The notes: a model not told the origin generated them from the letters alone. 64,000 nucleotides of DNA from Phylloscopus collybita (GCA_027886175.1 JAJNNQ010000006.1:2294001-2358000); one strand, 5' to 3'; positions 1 through 12,698 are shown, counted from the stretch's first letter. Numbers and translations: made by a program.

Positions 1-703
1 TGTTTGGAAATAAGTAATAAGTTGCCAGATTTTTGTCATGAAGATTTACGTTGTGAAGCGCTGGGTGCATTAACTATATAAAAGGTGTCTTCACGGTTTT
101 TTACTCGTTTTTTAGCTGTTTTCTTAAATACATTTTCAGCCAATACAGAGTTGCAATGCAATGCAAAGCTTCCAAGATTTCATGCTAGCCAATGATGCCT
201 GTTTTCAGTGTTAGCTTTTCATAAGCTGGCTGACTAGCACTGTTATTGTCAGATTCCAGGTGTTAGAAAGCTACTTTGTTTGTCTTTTTTGTAGGAATTG
301 AATTCAGCTTTAATATCCTGCTGAATGGGTATTGTGGAGAAATAGCTCAGGTTAGAAGACCCTGTTGTTTCATTTTCCTCTAAAGCTAGTGTTTCTCACT
401 GTTTACTCAATTAAATGTATTCTTACAAGTAATACAGGAACCTACAGGTTGTCATGTTTCTCCATTTATGGATTTTACAATTAGGGTGAGTGAATTTTGT
501 ATCTTGTTTTGGCAGATGGATCACATACAAGTAATTGTGTAACTTTAGATTTAAGCGTATAATATGAATTAAACATAATTTCCTTTGACCTTTCTTCTGC
601 CACCTGCAGTCATACTGAGTAATGAGTACCTTTATAGTCAAAATAATTTCTTGGATTTTAAACAAACTTATGTCCTGCTGAGTAGCTGTAACAGCCTAGC
701 AGG

Positions 704-744
<41 letters not shown>

Positions 745-3700
745 GGATTTAATTATCAGTGCATACAAATAAGTCACAAATCCTTTGCAGGGTCATTTTT
801 AACAGAGCAATGAGACATCTGCTTGGCTTTTCAGATATTTCAGAATTTCCTAAACATAGCAGTCAGGTCATGCAAGGCAGTGGGTCTGTGATGGGTTGGC
901 TAAAGAAATTAATTTGTAAATGTCAAAATCGTGCAGATTGATTCTTTGTGTTGGGATTGCCTGCTCTTCGTCAGGATAATCCGTGAGTGGATTAACTGAC
1001 CAATTAACAGCTTCAGATGGCCTTTGGACTAATTATTTTTCAAGTACTCTTTAAAATTAGGTCACAGCAGATGGGTATATTCATGTCTGATTGACTTGTA
1101 ATTGAAAAGAAATACATATCTATGTACATAGGTATTTAGATAATAGATGCCACAGAAATGAGGAATTTCTGGAGCATACATTCTGCATCTCTGGTTTCTC
1201 CTTTCAACTACCATAAAGTTTCATGTGGTGAGTCAGAAGAAGGCCAAACCTGAGCTTGGCTTATGTAACCTTGTTACCATGAGCAGGGACCCCTAAAACA
1301 CAAGGTTGCCTTGCACAAGTAATCTCTTAGCCTTTCAGCCTCAGTGTAAGCACGTACAGAAGCCAGGACTGTATTCTTCTGTACCTGTCAAGATGGAGTA
1401 ATTCCAGGGGATGTGAGTGTTTGTGATGTTAGCTGGGGCCCTTACACTCTGTCCTGTATTTGGGCATAAGCCTTCCTGGGGACTCAAACCTTAAGTTAAA
1501 GTGTTGGAATGCCTTTTGTTAAACTAGAGGATAACATCTAATTGTCTGAGGTTAATGGAAATTTCTCCTGACACAGTTCATAGTTCCTCTCCAGAAGGAA
1601 GGCATTGCTGTCAGTGAAACAGAAGCTGTCACTCTAGTATGAGTCAGTCTGCAGACCTCAGAAATAGCTGCCTTTAGAGTAAATAATGCAGCAGTAGCAA
1701 AAAATAAATAAAAGACGGTGATATGAGCTAGTAAAAAAATGAGAAGAACTCTCAGAAGTCCTACTATGAATTGAGTGATCCTATCATCCTATCTCAGCAG
1801 TAAATTTTTTACTCTGCCCCGCCCTCTGCCTTTTAAATGGAGAACTTGTGAGGATGGCTTCCTTGATAAAAATACATTCCTAGGAAAGACATTAGTGAGC
1901 TTTTCGTATTTTTCTTTTACAATCAGGTGAAGACAAATTCAATTCGGTTGAGTAAGATGACAGTATGTCAGACAGTTTTTCTCACTCACTTCTGCGTTCC
2001 TACCGTCTTGCTTCTTTGTGTCAGACCTATTTTCATCTTGGGTGCTACATGCGATGAAATTAGGAGGTTTTGGTATTTATGTCTTTGTTAGAACCTGTTA
2101 GTTAATATTAAAGTGCTGCTGTTTCTAAGTGAAAGTGAATTGGAGTTTTTAGTTCCTTTCCTGTGGGAATTTTGAGTGCCAGACATATTTTACGTTTAGG
2201 AAATGCTGCTTGCCATGTTGTTCAAAAAGATGTCAGACTTAGTGTGTTTTTTTCTTTCTATATTTCGGTGCCTTTACATATTCGTAATTCATTACAAAGT
2301 GGAAATTTAAGAAAAAACCCTAAGGAGACAGTTTATTTTTAGCCATTCTTTACTGTGTTTGGATCATGATAGGTTTCTGAAGAAAAGAAATTAATGATAT
2401 ATAAGTGTACAGCATATGATTCTGAAAGGAAAATAACATTAATAACCCTTGTAGAATCATTCTTATATGCATGTCTGAATGTAATAGCCTAAGCAAATAC
2501 AGGAGTTTCACACGCTTAAGTTATCAAGCCAATAGAATTAATATTTGACTTTCATTTAACTTCTGTAATACATTTCAAATCCCCCAATATATTTCCTTAA
2601 ATATTAAGGGCAACTCTCAACAAAGAAGAAGAAAGATAAAATAAGAAAAAAATTAGAAGATAGATTCAGGATGTCAATTTTTATTTTAGTTTGATATCTT
2701 CTGCATTTTTTCTGATTATGCTACTTTTGTAGTAGCATTTAAATGAACAATAAACTCTTGTAGTGTTTATTTTCCCCAAAAATATGGCAATTCTGTCTTT
2801 TCTGAAGAATGAGATCATCCTAAGGATTTGTGTGGGCTGGTGATTATTATGGAATGCTAAGCACAACTTAGTATTCCATATTAAGGGGTTGTAAGTAATC
2901 TCTGCAGATCCAGAAGATTAACTCGCTCAGGAAAAGTAAAATACTGTTTCATGTTATGGTAAAACACCATTTGTCTTTTCTTGTGTCATCACCTGTGACC
3001 ATCCACAGCATCACTAGAGATCTTCATTTCCTGATGTGTTCTGTTCACTTTATTATTTTCCATGCATTATCTCCTAAGTGCAAATTTATGGTCTGTAAAG
3101 CAGACTGTAATGCATCTTCCTTTACATTATTCTTGGCTTATGCTGTCCTTGGGTCCTCTCATTTTCTCACCTATTACTTTAAAGAGATCACAGTTCAAAA
3201 TTGACAAATTTTCCCCCTTTTTACCTTTTATTAATTCCTCTGAAGATTTTTCCTTGAATTATTTATGACTAATTAGTACCTGTGACCTTCATATACTCTA
3301 GCATTTCGTTTACACATTTTAAAATTGTTCTGCATCTCCAACTGTATAGGCTTGAACTAGAAATGTTAACTGATAGTGGAGGTAGTGGAGCTGATACATA
3401 CAAGGTGAGAATTTAGTCCCTAAATAATGTGTGTTCAAGAAACAAATACCATTGGTTTATTGTTATTTTTGGATCCATTATTGATTTCTCTGCCCAGCAT
3501 ATAAATTGGTTAGACACACAGGATGACAGTAGAAGCTTTGTTTTTGTGCCCATGGTAGGATTTCTAGGATAATAAATTAGTGCTACCGCTTATTTTAGTG
3601 ATTTAAAAAGTCGTATGTTGGAAGTGAATAAAATGTTAATATAACTATTTGGGGCAGGGTTATCTACTTGTGACGGGGTTAAATGAAATAAATGTGGTCT

Positions 3701-5278
3701 CATCTTTGTAACCTTTCCCCTTCTGGATTGAAGTTCAGATCAAGTAGCTTAACATTAGAAGCTCTCTCTGCCTTCTGCTTTATTCCAGTGCATGGAAACT
3801 GTGGGCTTAAATCAATCATGGGCTTAAAGCTAAACAAGAAACTATTAGTTATTAGGGATAGAAATCCTGCTGACAGCAGTTTCAAATAAAGGAAATGTGC
3901 AAGTTATGCTCTCAGTTTAAAACTGTAATTGGAAGCTGGCCACTTAATAGTGTGCTGCAAACAGTACTGTTTGATTTCCTGTACCCATGGAGCTTATCAG
4001 AATTGTTGGTTTTTACAAGATGTTGCAAAATTAAAGTTAGAACTAAGTGGATATTTGGAAGGGTGAGTCAGCTAGGCTTAAGCAAACAGTTTTGTTACAC
4101 AGCAGGGCTGTGAAAGGTAAGAGATTTTTGTTGCACCAAATGTTACATACAGTGCAAAGGTTACCAACCGTACCACTGGACCACTATGTAGATCTCAAGT
4201 AACATTAGGAGAGGTTCTCCTGATGGGTTTTTTCCTGTGATCAGCCCATCATTTTGACACAGACTAATCGGAATTTTAAAATAGAGGAGGAAAGGGATGG
4301 CAAAAACAACTTGCCCTAAGATTGAATTTCCTGTTGCCCTTGAAAGCGTGGGAGTCATGAGGACCTTCTGTCATGACCCACCTCTGGATTATTCTCTAGC
4401 TCTTCAGTCTCTCTGAACCCCAAAGTAAATGGGGTTGATTATACAGATCCTGACAAAGGTCTGGGCAAGTATTTTATACAATCAACAGGGGCTTTCTCTA
4501 GGTTATGGACATAATTTATGTAGGTGAATCCATTGTGGTGATATCTGTTGCTTCACCTTTCTGAATTGCGAGTGTTTTTTAATTATCAGTACATTCCGTG
4601 GTGATTAAAATAGATAAAAATATTGAAGATTAAGGAATATTCTCATTACAGATTTTTATTAAAACTATTTTAAATTCAAAGAAAAGGTAATTGAGCAATT
4701 CAATTTCAATTATTTGAAATACAATTTCAAGAAGAAATTCTGCTACTAAAGCCTCTGTCCCATCTAAGAGCTTATACTGTTCATTATATAAAATGTAGCA
4801 AGCCAGTACATCTTAGATAGAACTAAAAATAATTGATCTTAAGAATTCCACATGATTGGTTATTGGATTTGTTTGTTTGTAGGTTTTTTGCATGATGATA
4901 TGTGGAGAAGAACAGCTAAATCAATAACAATTCCTGTTTGTCACATAAATGACAGTTTCAGCATGCTTAACTAGAAATAGTAACATCAGTAATGTGCCTC
5001 CATACAAAAAATACTGATTCTCTCCTCAGTGGTTTTGTTTTCAGGGTTTATGAGAAATGGACAACTACAGTGAAAGTCCTGGCAGAGGCAGGGATACTCA
5101 CTTTTGACCACTAAGCTGGCACACTGTTGTTCCCAGTTATTCAACTATTCTAAAAAAAGATATTTTTCCTCTTAGGAAAAAGAGAGTATTCAGTTTTTCA
5201 TTTATTCATTTTGCATTTTATTGTAACTAAAATTCCTGTGTATTTTTAATTAATACCATCTACTTTTCCGCATTTCAG
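1..5278 (+). other. VWA8: VWA8 intron, 3' part (upstream exon not in window)
   Basis: AT-rich intronic sequence ending in the acceptor tttcag at 5273-5278. I looked for the preceding exon, which should encode the Walker A (GxxGxGK-type) segment of the third ATPase module and end in a residue split before the G at 5279, and did not find it, so it lies to the left. The stretch holds an A38 run at 704-741 and otherwise no repeat family or gene that I recognise. Confidence 0.85.
704..741. repeat. Poly(A) tract, 38 A
   Basis: An uninterrupted run of 38 adenines on the + strand, flanked by ctagcagg and gctgg. No SINE body, processed-gene sequence or clear target-site duplication is visible beside it, so it may be an expanded homopolymer or the remnant of a retroposed tail. 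Confidence 0.95.
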
Positions 5279-5354
5279 GGATACCACTGTACAAAGCCTT
5301 ACCCTACAACCTTCTGTAAAGGATGGTCTTATTGTATATGAAGATTCACCACTG
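5279..5354 (+). CDS. VWA8: VWA8 exon 1 in window: segment between Walker A and Walker B of third ATPase module
   Basis: 76 nt; the first G completes a codon split with the missing upstream exon (probably arginine), then 25 whole codons follow, beginning DTTVQSLTLQPS and ending in EDSPL. In MoxR/dynein-type AAA+ modules this is the stretch after Walker A that carries the insert before helix 2 and leads to the strand with Walker B. It matches the human protein almost residue for residue as I recall it. Acceptor tttcag, donor gtcagt, with a leucine codon just before the donor. The Walker A lysine itself is not in the window. Numbering of exons here is within this window only. Confidence 0.93.
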
Positions 5355-6013
5355 GTCAGTAGTAGCATTTGGATTTTATATTTGGAAATGTTTTTGATTT
5401 ATAATGTTGGTGATTTGATTTTTCGTGGCACAGTGAGTAAGCATAGTAACAAACATTTTATTAATTTTTGTTTGGTCACATTTGTCAAATTTGCCAAATG
5501 TGAATAAGATGATAATCTTGGGAGTCCCCACACACAAAATGAGTATGGAAAATAGTTTAGTGTTTATCTGACTCATTCTAACTGGTAGAGTGGTGTTTGC
5601 TTCCTTCTCCTTTGTAGCACCTCACACCTACATGCTAAGTTGGGCTCCAAACAGCTGTTGCAGCTGTTCTTCAGTTCTTTCTGTAGATTGTCAGCTACAT
5701 GCTGACAATCTAGATGCAAACTGGCTTTGCACTTCTCTGTCTGCACTCCAAGTCGTTCACAGTCAGGCTCCTCACTCCCCTCCCTAGCACACCCCTTTCC
5801 ATCCCTATCCAGGAGAAATGGAAACACCCAATTCTCTTGTCTCACCTACCTCCTCTTCCTTCTATTATGGTTTGGTCACAGCTTATCCCTGTTCTGAGTC
5901 CCTTTCTTTTCTCAGTGCCACCGGGGTGTCACTGCTGCTCACTGGGAAATCTGTAATGCAGCTCCTTGTAGGGTTTTGGCTGGTAGTGATGTTATGATTC
6001 CTTTCTCTTCTAG
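5355..6013 (+). other. VWA8: VWA8 intron (659 bp)
   Basis: Intron between window exons 1 and 2, gtcagt to ctag. It contains a perfect 12-bp stem inverted repeat at 5684-5712 inside a moderately GC-richer patch. The small open frames here on both strands have no recognisable similarity and sit in intron; I do not call them. Confidence 0.85.
5684..5712. repeat. Perfect inverted repeat, 12-bp arms, 5-nt loop
   Basis: Arms tagattgtcagc and gctgacaatcta are exact reverse complements, separated by tacat. It lies in the 659-bp intron about 300 bp upstream of exon 2. It could form a small hairpin in DNA or in the pre-mRNA; no function is shown. Confidence 0.95.
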
Positions 6014-6149
6014 GTAAAAGCAGTGAAGTTTGGACATATTTTGGTAATTGATGAGGCGGACAAAGCACCAACAAATGTTACCTGTATCCTAAAAACTTTA
6101 GTAGAAAGTGGGGAAATGGTTTTGTCAGATGGAAGACGAATTGTTGCCA
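6014..6149 (+). CDS. VWA8: VWA8 exon 2 in window: Walker B of third ATPase module
   Basis: 136 nt, phase 0 at the start, one nucleotide of the next codon (A of an asparagine) at the end. It encodes HILVIDEADKAPTN, the Walker B strand with the acidic pair D-E that coordinates magnesium and activates water for ATP hydrolysis in AAA+ enzymes, then a helix (CILKTLVESGEM) and a hairpin ending DGRRIVA, a layout typical of MoxR/dynein-like modules. The acidic residues are intact, so this module looks hydrolysis-competent provided Walker A upstream is intact. Acceptor ttctag, donor gtaagt. Confidence 0.95.
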
Positions 6150-6569
6150 GTAAGTAGAGCGAAAGCATTTTCATCATTTGCAGTAAAATGTAACATGTTG
6201 CTGGTTTTCAGCAATTACATTGCTCAGTAGTAACACAAAACAGTTCAAATGGATAAGCTGCTTGCGAAGTTAAAAATTAAAGAATTTATTAATTTTCTCT
6301 ACTACTTTTGCAATAGCTGCAAAGGTTTACTTTAATTAGCATTCTTGTGAATTTTGCTGAAGAATTAAAAAAAATCCCTTGAACCAAGCAAAGTGTAACT
6401 TGACCTCTCCGCTTCTCATTCACCATAAGAAATAAAGATCTAGTTGAGAAATATATGATCTTGGTTATGCCCATCTAGACAGTTGGGAATAATTGGATCA
6501 GGTATAGAATGAAGATATGAGTATACCTAGGGTCAAATTGTTAAGTGGTTTTATCTAATCAAGTATTCC

Positions 6570-6601
6570 ATATGCTTACTTGATTATATGCTTACTTCAT
6601 T
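6570..6601. repeat. Tandem duplication, 2 x 16 bp
   Basis: atatgcttacttgatt is followed immediately by atatgcttacttcatt, with one difference. A small local duplication in intron with no apparent role. Confidence 0.95.
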
Positions 6602-7372
6602 ATTTAAATATATCCTGCAGGATGAGAGTATCTGTAATTCGATGGAATTTAATTCATCTGAGTTTCAGGAAACAAATATTTTTTCATTTTTCAAATAAAG
6701 ACCATATTTGATGGTCTCTCTTGATGGTGCTAGGCACCGTACTTTATGCAATTAGTTTCATTTTTACAATATTGGGAATAATGTTTGAGTGTAGCAATCA
6801 TTCAACACTCATATGGCACACCTGAACTGTGCTTGTGGTTATAAACTCTAGGTGGGCTTATTCTAAAATATTTTGTTAGCCAGTCCTAATTATTACTGTA
6901 GTTTTTTAGAGGCAGGTAAAGGATTTGCAAATACCATGGAACATGGTGAACACCAGAATCATGCTGAAAGGAAACAAGGTTCTGAATGGGCCAAGTCTGA
7001 GTAGTTTTGGAGAACCAGGGTCTTCACATGACTTAAATAATGCATCTCTGTCTTGTCACAAATTTTTGTAGTAACCAGGAGGAATTTCAGTCCTGTCTTC
7101 CCAGATCAAGTAATATCAGACCTATATAAAATCACATTTTATTCACCATTGCCTTCACCATTTTAGTGAAATTAAATATAAAGGGGACAGGTAGCCTGCA
7201 CCCCAAGACCAGTGGATGCATTTTTATGTTTTTTCAATTAAACACTTCGGTTAGATTTTTGTGAAACAAACTATGAAACTTTCAAATGAAACCTAGAAAA
7301 CTCAATTGAATGAGATGTAAGAAGCTATTGAGCCTTTTTTTCCTAACTGTTCTTCTAAGAAGAATATAATTA

Positions 7373-7397
7373 AATTAGAAGAATTTTTCTTCTAATT
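7373..7397. repeat. Inverted repeat, 11-bp arms, 3-nt loop
   Basis: Arms aattagaagaa and ttcttctaatt are exact complements around ttt. The stretch is AT-rich and partly repetitive (several ttctaag / gaagaat words nearby). It lies about 90 bp upstream of the acceptor of exon 3, so as RNA it would fold in the branch-point neighbourhood. Confidence 0.9.
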
Positions 7398-7487
7398 CTA
7401 AGAATTCTTCACCTAATCTAATTATGTTCATTCATGCAATGTTGCAAAGCTTAAATATGCAAGTAATACATTTTATTTCTTTTCCAG

Positions 7488-7607
7488 ATCATGCTCATGT
7501 AGAGGGGAGAGAAAATGTAATAGTTATTCATCCTGATTTTAGAATGATAGTTCTGGCAAATAGGCCTGGGTTTCCTTTCCTGGGTAATGACTTTTTTGGA
7601 ACATTAG
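7488..7607 (+). CDS. VWA8: VWA8 exon 3 in window: sensor 1 of third ATPase module
   Basis: 120 nt, beginning with the last two bases of a split asparagine and ending with the first base of a split glycine. It encodes VEGRENVIVIHPDFRMIVL then ANRPG and LGNDFFGTL. The strand MIVLAN supplies the sensor 1 asparagine of AAA+ enzymes. The following RPGFPFLGNDF segment is where MoxR-type proteins normally have the arginine-finger region; I cannot assign that finger with confidence from sequence alone. Strong match to human VWA8 as recalled, same length. Acceptor ttccag, donor gtgagt. Confidence 0.95.
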
Positions 7608-9483
7608 GTGAGTGATTCATATTAATTTATGATCTTTAGTAGACTTGACTAATAGAATATCTGTCTTTATTAATTAGATTTCATGAGGAGATGGGGCCCT
7701 TGTGCATATTGATACTTTGTTTCACGTAAGGCACTAGGACTATCCTGTAAATTTACGTATCTTAATAAAAGTGCCCAAACTTGGCCTGAAGGGAAAAGCT
7801 GTGTGTCATCTCTGTTAAAATTATTTTGTTTTATGGGATCCGAATGGACATTGCAGACAAAAGGTTATGGGAAATCTTTGTTAATGAGTGTATAGAGTAT
7901 ACAAATACAGCAAACAAATTAACTGTAAGCTTGACACCTGACATCTCTCTCAACTGCTCACTAATTTTTTCCCCGTATCAAACAAGCCACAGCTCAATTG
8001 CTGTCCTGTTTGGTAAAAGATGATAGCTTCATGGATGGTTCTTTTCTTGCCTTTCAGCAGTAGAGGCTACTTACTGTATTTTTTTGCTGCTAGCACTGTG
8101 CTACCTGCTTCATAGTCCTTATTTGATTCTCCATGCATTTAGCCATGTATGATAGTCTTAGTAAAATACATATATTTGACAAGATACTGAATTCATCTCA
8201 GTGTTAGGTAGGGCTGTCCAAATATCACATCAACAATTTTCATATCAACAGCTTGTGGAAAGCTCCTGGTAGGTCCCAGAAATTCTGTGTGTCAACAAAG
8301 ATTCCCTAGAGCTTCATCTCACAGCAAAAGCAAGAAATTAAGTTGCGTGAGGGAAAGTGGTGAAGCATCCATTGGCCCTTGTAGTCCAGTGTTGGTCTAA
8401 GTGGGCTTCTGGCAAGGTTTTGGCATTGTTGTTACATGATGGCTGTGAACTGAATACCCTCCAGACTCCACTGACTGCATTACCTATGTTAGCTTGGCCA
8501 TTTATATGCAGGAACCTAATTTATGTGGTTTTGCCTGTTAACTTTGGCCATAGTGCTTATTCTGCAAGAAATTACATACTCAAAAAAGCAGGTGCAAACC
8601 CAGTTGTATGCTACCTAGTAGTTCTTTGGTTTTCAGACGAGTCCACTGAATCGACATTCTCTGTCTGAAACTCACTGGCTCTGAATTTCAGCAAGCTATA
8701 TTGCCCTAAGAGAATTTATTGTGTATTTCTTTTTCATAGCCTAATGTTCTTCCTTACATGGACTCTTTAAACAAAACTGATCATCCCAGTGTTTGCTGCT
8801 TTTGATCCACGTGACAGAGGTGTGATTGAGATTTTGGGGTTCTTCATTGATACTGTTTTTCCACCTTAGCATCTCTTCTGCTTTTAATTCAAGTTCTTTT
8901 TCTGCCGATCTGATCATGCTTCTTTAAAGTTTTGTCCAACTGTTCAGAGAATTTTTATGAATAAACTTGTTGTATAGGTTATATGATTAGGATCAATATA
9001 ATGCCAGTGTATGGAAAGAATATCTTGCCAAATTTCTTACCGTACTTCAAGATAGGCAGGGAGAAAAGATAAATTCAGTATTTCCTCTAGACCTCTTAAC
9101 TGGGTTTGCTGTGGGGCCTTCCTGCATTTCAAGATTTCCCTGCACTCTATGGTGTTTTGAAGGGGTTCACATTCAACCAGTTATGTTTTCTTAAAGTCTT
9201 TTTTCTCTTATTTTTTCCTGCATTCATTTGACTTGTATTTCTTCTTGAAGGTAATTTCTCCCTCATGGTATCAGCTTCATTAAAATGATAGGAGACATCT
9301 CTGTGTTTCCAGAAACCTCGATGTTCTGCATAGCTTGTACTTCAAATTTTTCAGTTTTAGCAACTTGGTACTCAGCATTCTTTTGAGTCATATCTGTTCT
9401 ATTAAAGGTGCAGTATTAAACTTAAAGGGGCTGTTGTGATGCTGCTTCTTTATAAATGACTTAATTTTGTGCTTTTTTTGTAG
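7608..9483 (+). other. VWA8: VWA8 intron (1,876 bp)
   Basis: Intron from gtgagt to gtag. I see no recognisable interspersed repeat, RNA gene or palindrome. A 103-codon open frame at 8357-8668 has no similarity I recognise and is not called. Confidence 0.8.
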
Positions 9484-9689
9484 GTGACATCTTTAGTTGC
9501 CATGCTGTTGATAATCCCAAGCCGCAGTCAGAACTGGCAATGCTTAAACAATATGGTCCCGATGTTCCAGAGGCAATTCTGCAGAAACTGGTAGCTGCTT
9601 TTGGAGAGCTCAGGAGCTTAGCTGACCAAGGAATTATTAACTACCCCTATTCAACTAGAGAAGTTGTGAACATTGTAAAACATTTACAG
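9484..9689 (+). CDS. VWA8: VWA8 exon 4 in window: start of ATPase lid, sensor 2 region
   Basis: 206 nt; the first two bases finish a glycine, then 68 codons, ending at a codon boundary in HLQ. It begins with DIFSCHAVDNPKP and ends with YPYSTREVVNIVKHLQ. The helical lid of AAA+ modules follows sensor 1; the S-T-R-E motif near the end sits where MoxR-type proteins carry the sensor 2 arginine contacting the nucleotide gamma-phosphate (family inference). Acceptor tgtag, donor gtacag. The match to human VWA8 is high, with only scattered substitutions. Confidence 0.95.
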
Positions 9690-12642
9690 GTACAGTACAT
9701 CAGATTTAATTGAAAACCTGAGTTCATCAATACTAACTTTTTAATGCCTGAAGGTTTTAGAAAAAAGGATGCCATTATAGTTAATGCATTTTTATTTAAT
9801 TCTTATGAAACATTTTACATTTTGAAAGAACCATAATATTCAGATGTTCAGACAGTCAGAGGGTAAAGATCACAGATGTACATGGGCAGATATTTTTTCT
9901 GCATTTTTATTTATAGCTAGAAATAAACCCTGTAAGTCTGTTTTTCTACTGTATGAGAAAAAAAAAACATCACATACTAAGAATACAGTGTGCAATGTTC
10001 CTTCTGGCCTTCATTATAAAATTCCTTATTCAACATATAATACTTCCAGGATAGTGCAACTGTTCATTTTATTCTGCTATATATTTTGTGGATTTAACCC
10101 TTTCCTGTGAAACAACAATTCCTGCTACATAACAGTAATACATCCATAGTGGATTTTTTCTAAGGAAAATAGATGAATAACAACTCACCAAGGGAATATG
10201 TGGGACTCATGATTACTTCCTACACACATTTTACTGTAAAATTGTGAGTTCTGATTTAATGATGATCTGGTTTTTAAATATTACAGTGAAGTCTGACTTC
10301 TGTCTTTATAAATGGAAGGATGTTTTTTGCCTGAAGTATTTGAAATATAAAGTGTCTTAATGCTCTTTGAAGTAGCAGTGCTTTTATTTTGTTCTGTTTA
10401 TGATCCTGAAGTTGGTAATTTGTTAATTTATAGACCGTTTCTTGAATTATTGAATCCTAGATTTAAAAAAATAGTGGAAATTAATGTAAGTAATACAATT
10501 AAAATATAATTTCTCACTAATTTTGACCTACTGCTCCTATGTTTTATACTGCAAGTATAGCAAGTTTCCATGATACTTTTGTGTTTGTGGCATGAATATA
10601 TTACCACCCATTCAGACCTTCAGCCATATACACAGACAGTCTGATCCTGCAGGTTGGAATTACTGCTTTTAAAAATCTTCATCTAGTTTTTTGAGGAGGA
10701 TAGATTTTTGTGCCCTGTGGTCTCTAGAGTGCAAGAATATCTCAAGACAAACTGGTACTACTATGATATTAATAACACAAAGAAATAATGCTCTGTAACT
10801 TTGTACCAAGGGTTAAGAAGATTCAGACTTAAGGGCTGAGGAATCCAGATGAACATAAGCAAAGCACTCTATTAGGATCCATTACCAGCTGATAAGTGTT
10901 TGTTTACCAAGCTGATAGAACATGTACATGCTGATCTCTAAACACACAGTTACATTCAAAATGAGAGTGGAAAAATTATAGACTTGAGGAATATTTACTG
11001 TGCTGCTGAGAAGCTAATTTTTTAGGGTGTTTTTTAAATGAACTCCTTTTTGTCTTCATACCTTTCTGCTGTTCCTACCCTCCTTCCAAGCTTCTTTCCT
11101 TCATCATCTGTCTCCAAGTAACCTGAAGTTTTACTGATTTCTGTTGGTAACCAGTGCGGAAATGTTAGACTTAATTCTTGTTTGAGTGTGAACAGCATCT
11201 AATTGAAGATTGAAAGAGCTGCATTGTTAATTGTCTTAAGGGCTCTTACTGTCTGCTTCTGTCTCCTTCATTTAAGCAGATTAGTACAGTCACTTCAGCC
11301 TGGACATTGGGTGGAGTTCAGTGGGGAAGCTTCCCATCTGCTAAGCGTTCACCTCTTCCAAATACATCTCCAGAATGCATCTTTGACTTGTTTTGTAACA
11401 TTTATTTTCCAGAACCCAGTCTTCTAACAAGAATTTTTAGCAATCTACAGCAACATTTTGTTTACTGTAACTTGTCTTTCAATCTGAATAATAAAAAAAC
11501 TGGGAGTAGCCAAATGTAAACAATGAATATAAACATAATGGTTATTCCAAAGTAAGAAGCTTTTAGGTGTTCAGGTAGAGAAGAAAGAGGAAGGAGGGAA
11601 ATGAGTCAATGAAATTGCTGGTCCTTAGGAAGGAAGGAGGGAAGTTAGTCATGTTGTTAAACAATTTCCCTTACAGCAGTTCCACAGCCCTGCTCTCTTT
11701 GTACTATTGTGTTGATTTCTTTCACATAATTTTGGAATTTTTTTGATTGTGTATAAAAAGGTTGGATGTTTTGGAGGAAAAAATTGTTTTTGATTACTGC
11801 TGTCTGAGAACACATCTGAGAATTAGGACTAGTCAGTTAAAAATATACTGATTGCTATGGTATCAGCATATTGTTAGGCTAATCTCTGATTTATTGTGAT
11901 TTTCAGCACTTAGGATACACATAGAGAGTGCAGTTACAAGATTATGCAAGTACGGAAAATGTAATTTAATTGTAGCTTAGACACTGTGCTCAGAGCTAGG
12001 TTGCCTCTATACTAACTTTTTCCTAGGGAAAGGTTTTTTTGGAGACACTAACCTACTTTGAAGACCCAAAAGTGCAGGCATAGGAACATTTGTCTAACGT
12101 AAGTACCTAACTTGATTGCTGCAACTTTTCCTCCTCACATGTATCAGGAATTTGGGCCTTGCAGCTCTAGTTGGTGGGTGACTTGGATACAGCCTTTTTG
12201 TCTTGCTCACCTCCAGTTTTCAGACTGTCAGTGTCAGAAGTCTCTATGTTAATAGTAGTTTATGGGTAAGCTCAGAAGCTCTGCCCTTACTCTGTTGGGT
12301 TACCATAAAATGCCTGTAACCAGGGTATGCTATGGCTGCTTCTCTGCAATTTAATATGCTGTTTTTCATGAGACCTTGGTAGATGTTAATCAGGAAAGCC
12401 ACATTGGTCTAGATAACACGGCAATAGCTTTTTTACTAACTCTTCTTTAATTTTGGAAAGCTTAGATTGTTTCTTATAGGTCATGTTTCTTGTATATATC
12501 TGAGATTGCTTCCTAATAGTAGGCCCTAGTAATAATAGTTTTCGAGCAGTAGATGCCTAAGAAACCTTCTGGACCTGAAGTCTATTCATCATCAGTTTTG
12601 AAGGCCTATTCAGTAAGCTTTTGTGGTAAGATAGTGTGCTTT

Positions 12643-12698
12643 TTGGGGTTGGTTGGTTGATTGGTTGGGGTTTTTTGGGTTTTTTTCAGGTTTTTTTA
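12643..12698 (+). repeat. G/T-rich low-complexity tract
   Basis: Runs of GG and GGGG separated by T runs (ggttggttggttgattggttgggg and so on). Simple sequence; it could form a weak two- or three-layer G-quadruplex on the + strand or its transcript, but the G runs are short. Confidence 0.8.

Larger units (their letters stand above)
6150..7487 (+). other. VWA8: VWA8 intron (1,338 bp)
   Basis: Intron from gtaagt to ttccag. It holds a 16-bp tandem duplication with one mismatch at 6570-6601 and an 11-bp-arm inverted repeat at 7373-7397, ninety bases before the acceptor. No interspersed repeat or gene recognised. Confidence 0.85.

Noticed and set aside
3350..3404. Exon-like 55-bp segment (tatag acceptor, aag/gtgaga donor, open frame with LTDSGGSGADTYK).
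   Set aside because: It matches no part of VWA8 that I know. Its length (55 = 1 mod 3) would shift the frame of the next exon at 5279 and the polypyrimidine tract is weak; at most it is a cryptic exon.
8357..8668. 103-codon open frame in the exon 3-4 intron.
   Set aside because: No similarity recognised, no acceptor in the right phase for VWA8, and it lies in unremarkable intron; a frame of this length is expected by chance in 64 kb.
10255..10305. Possible C/D-type small nucleolar RNA boxes (tgatga and ctga words).
   Set aside because: Spacing is too short and there is no terminal stem; such words are common by chance in AT-rich introns.
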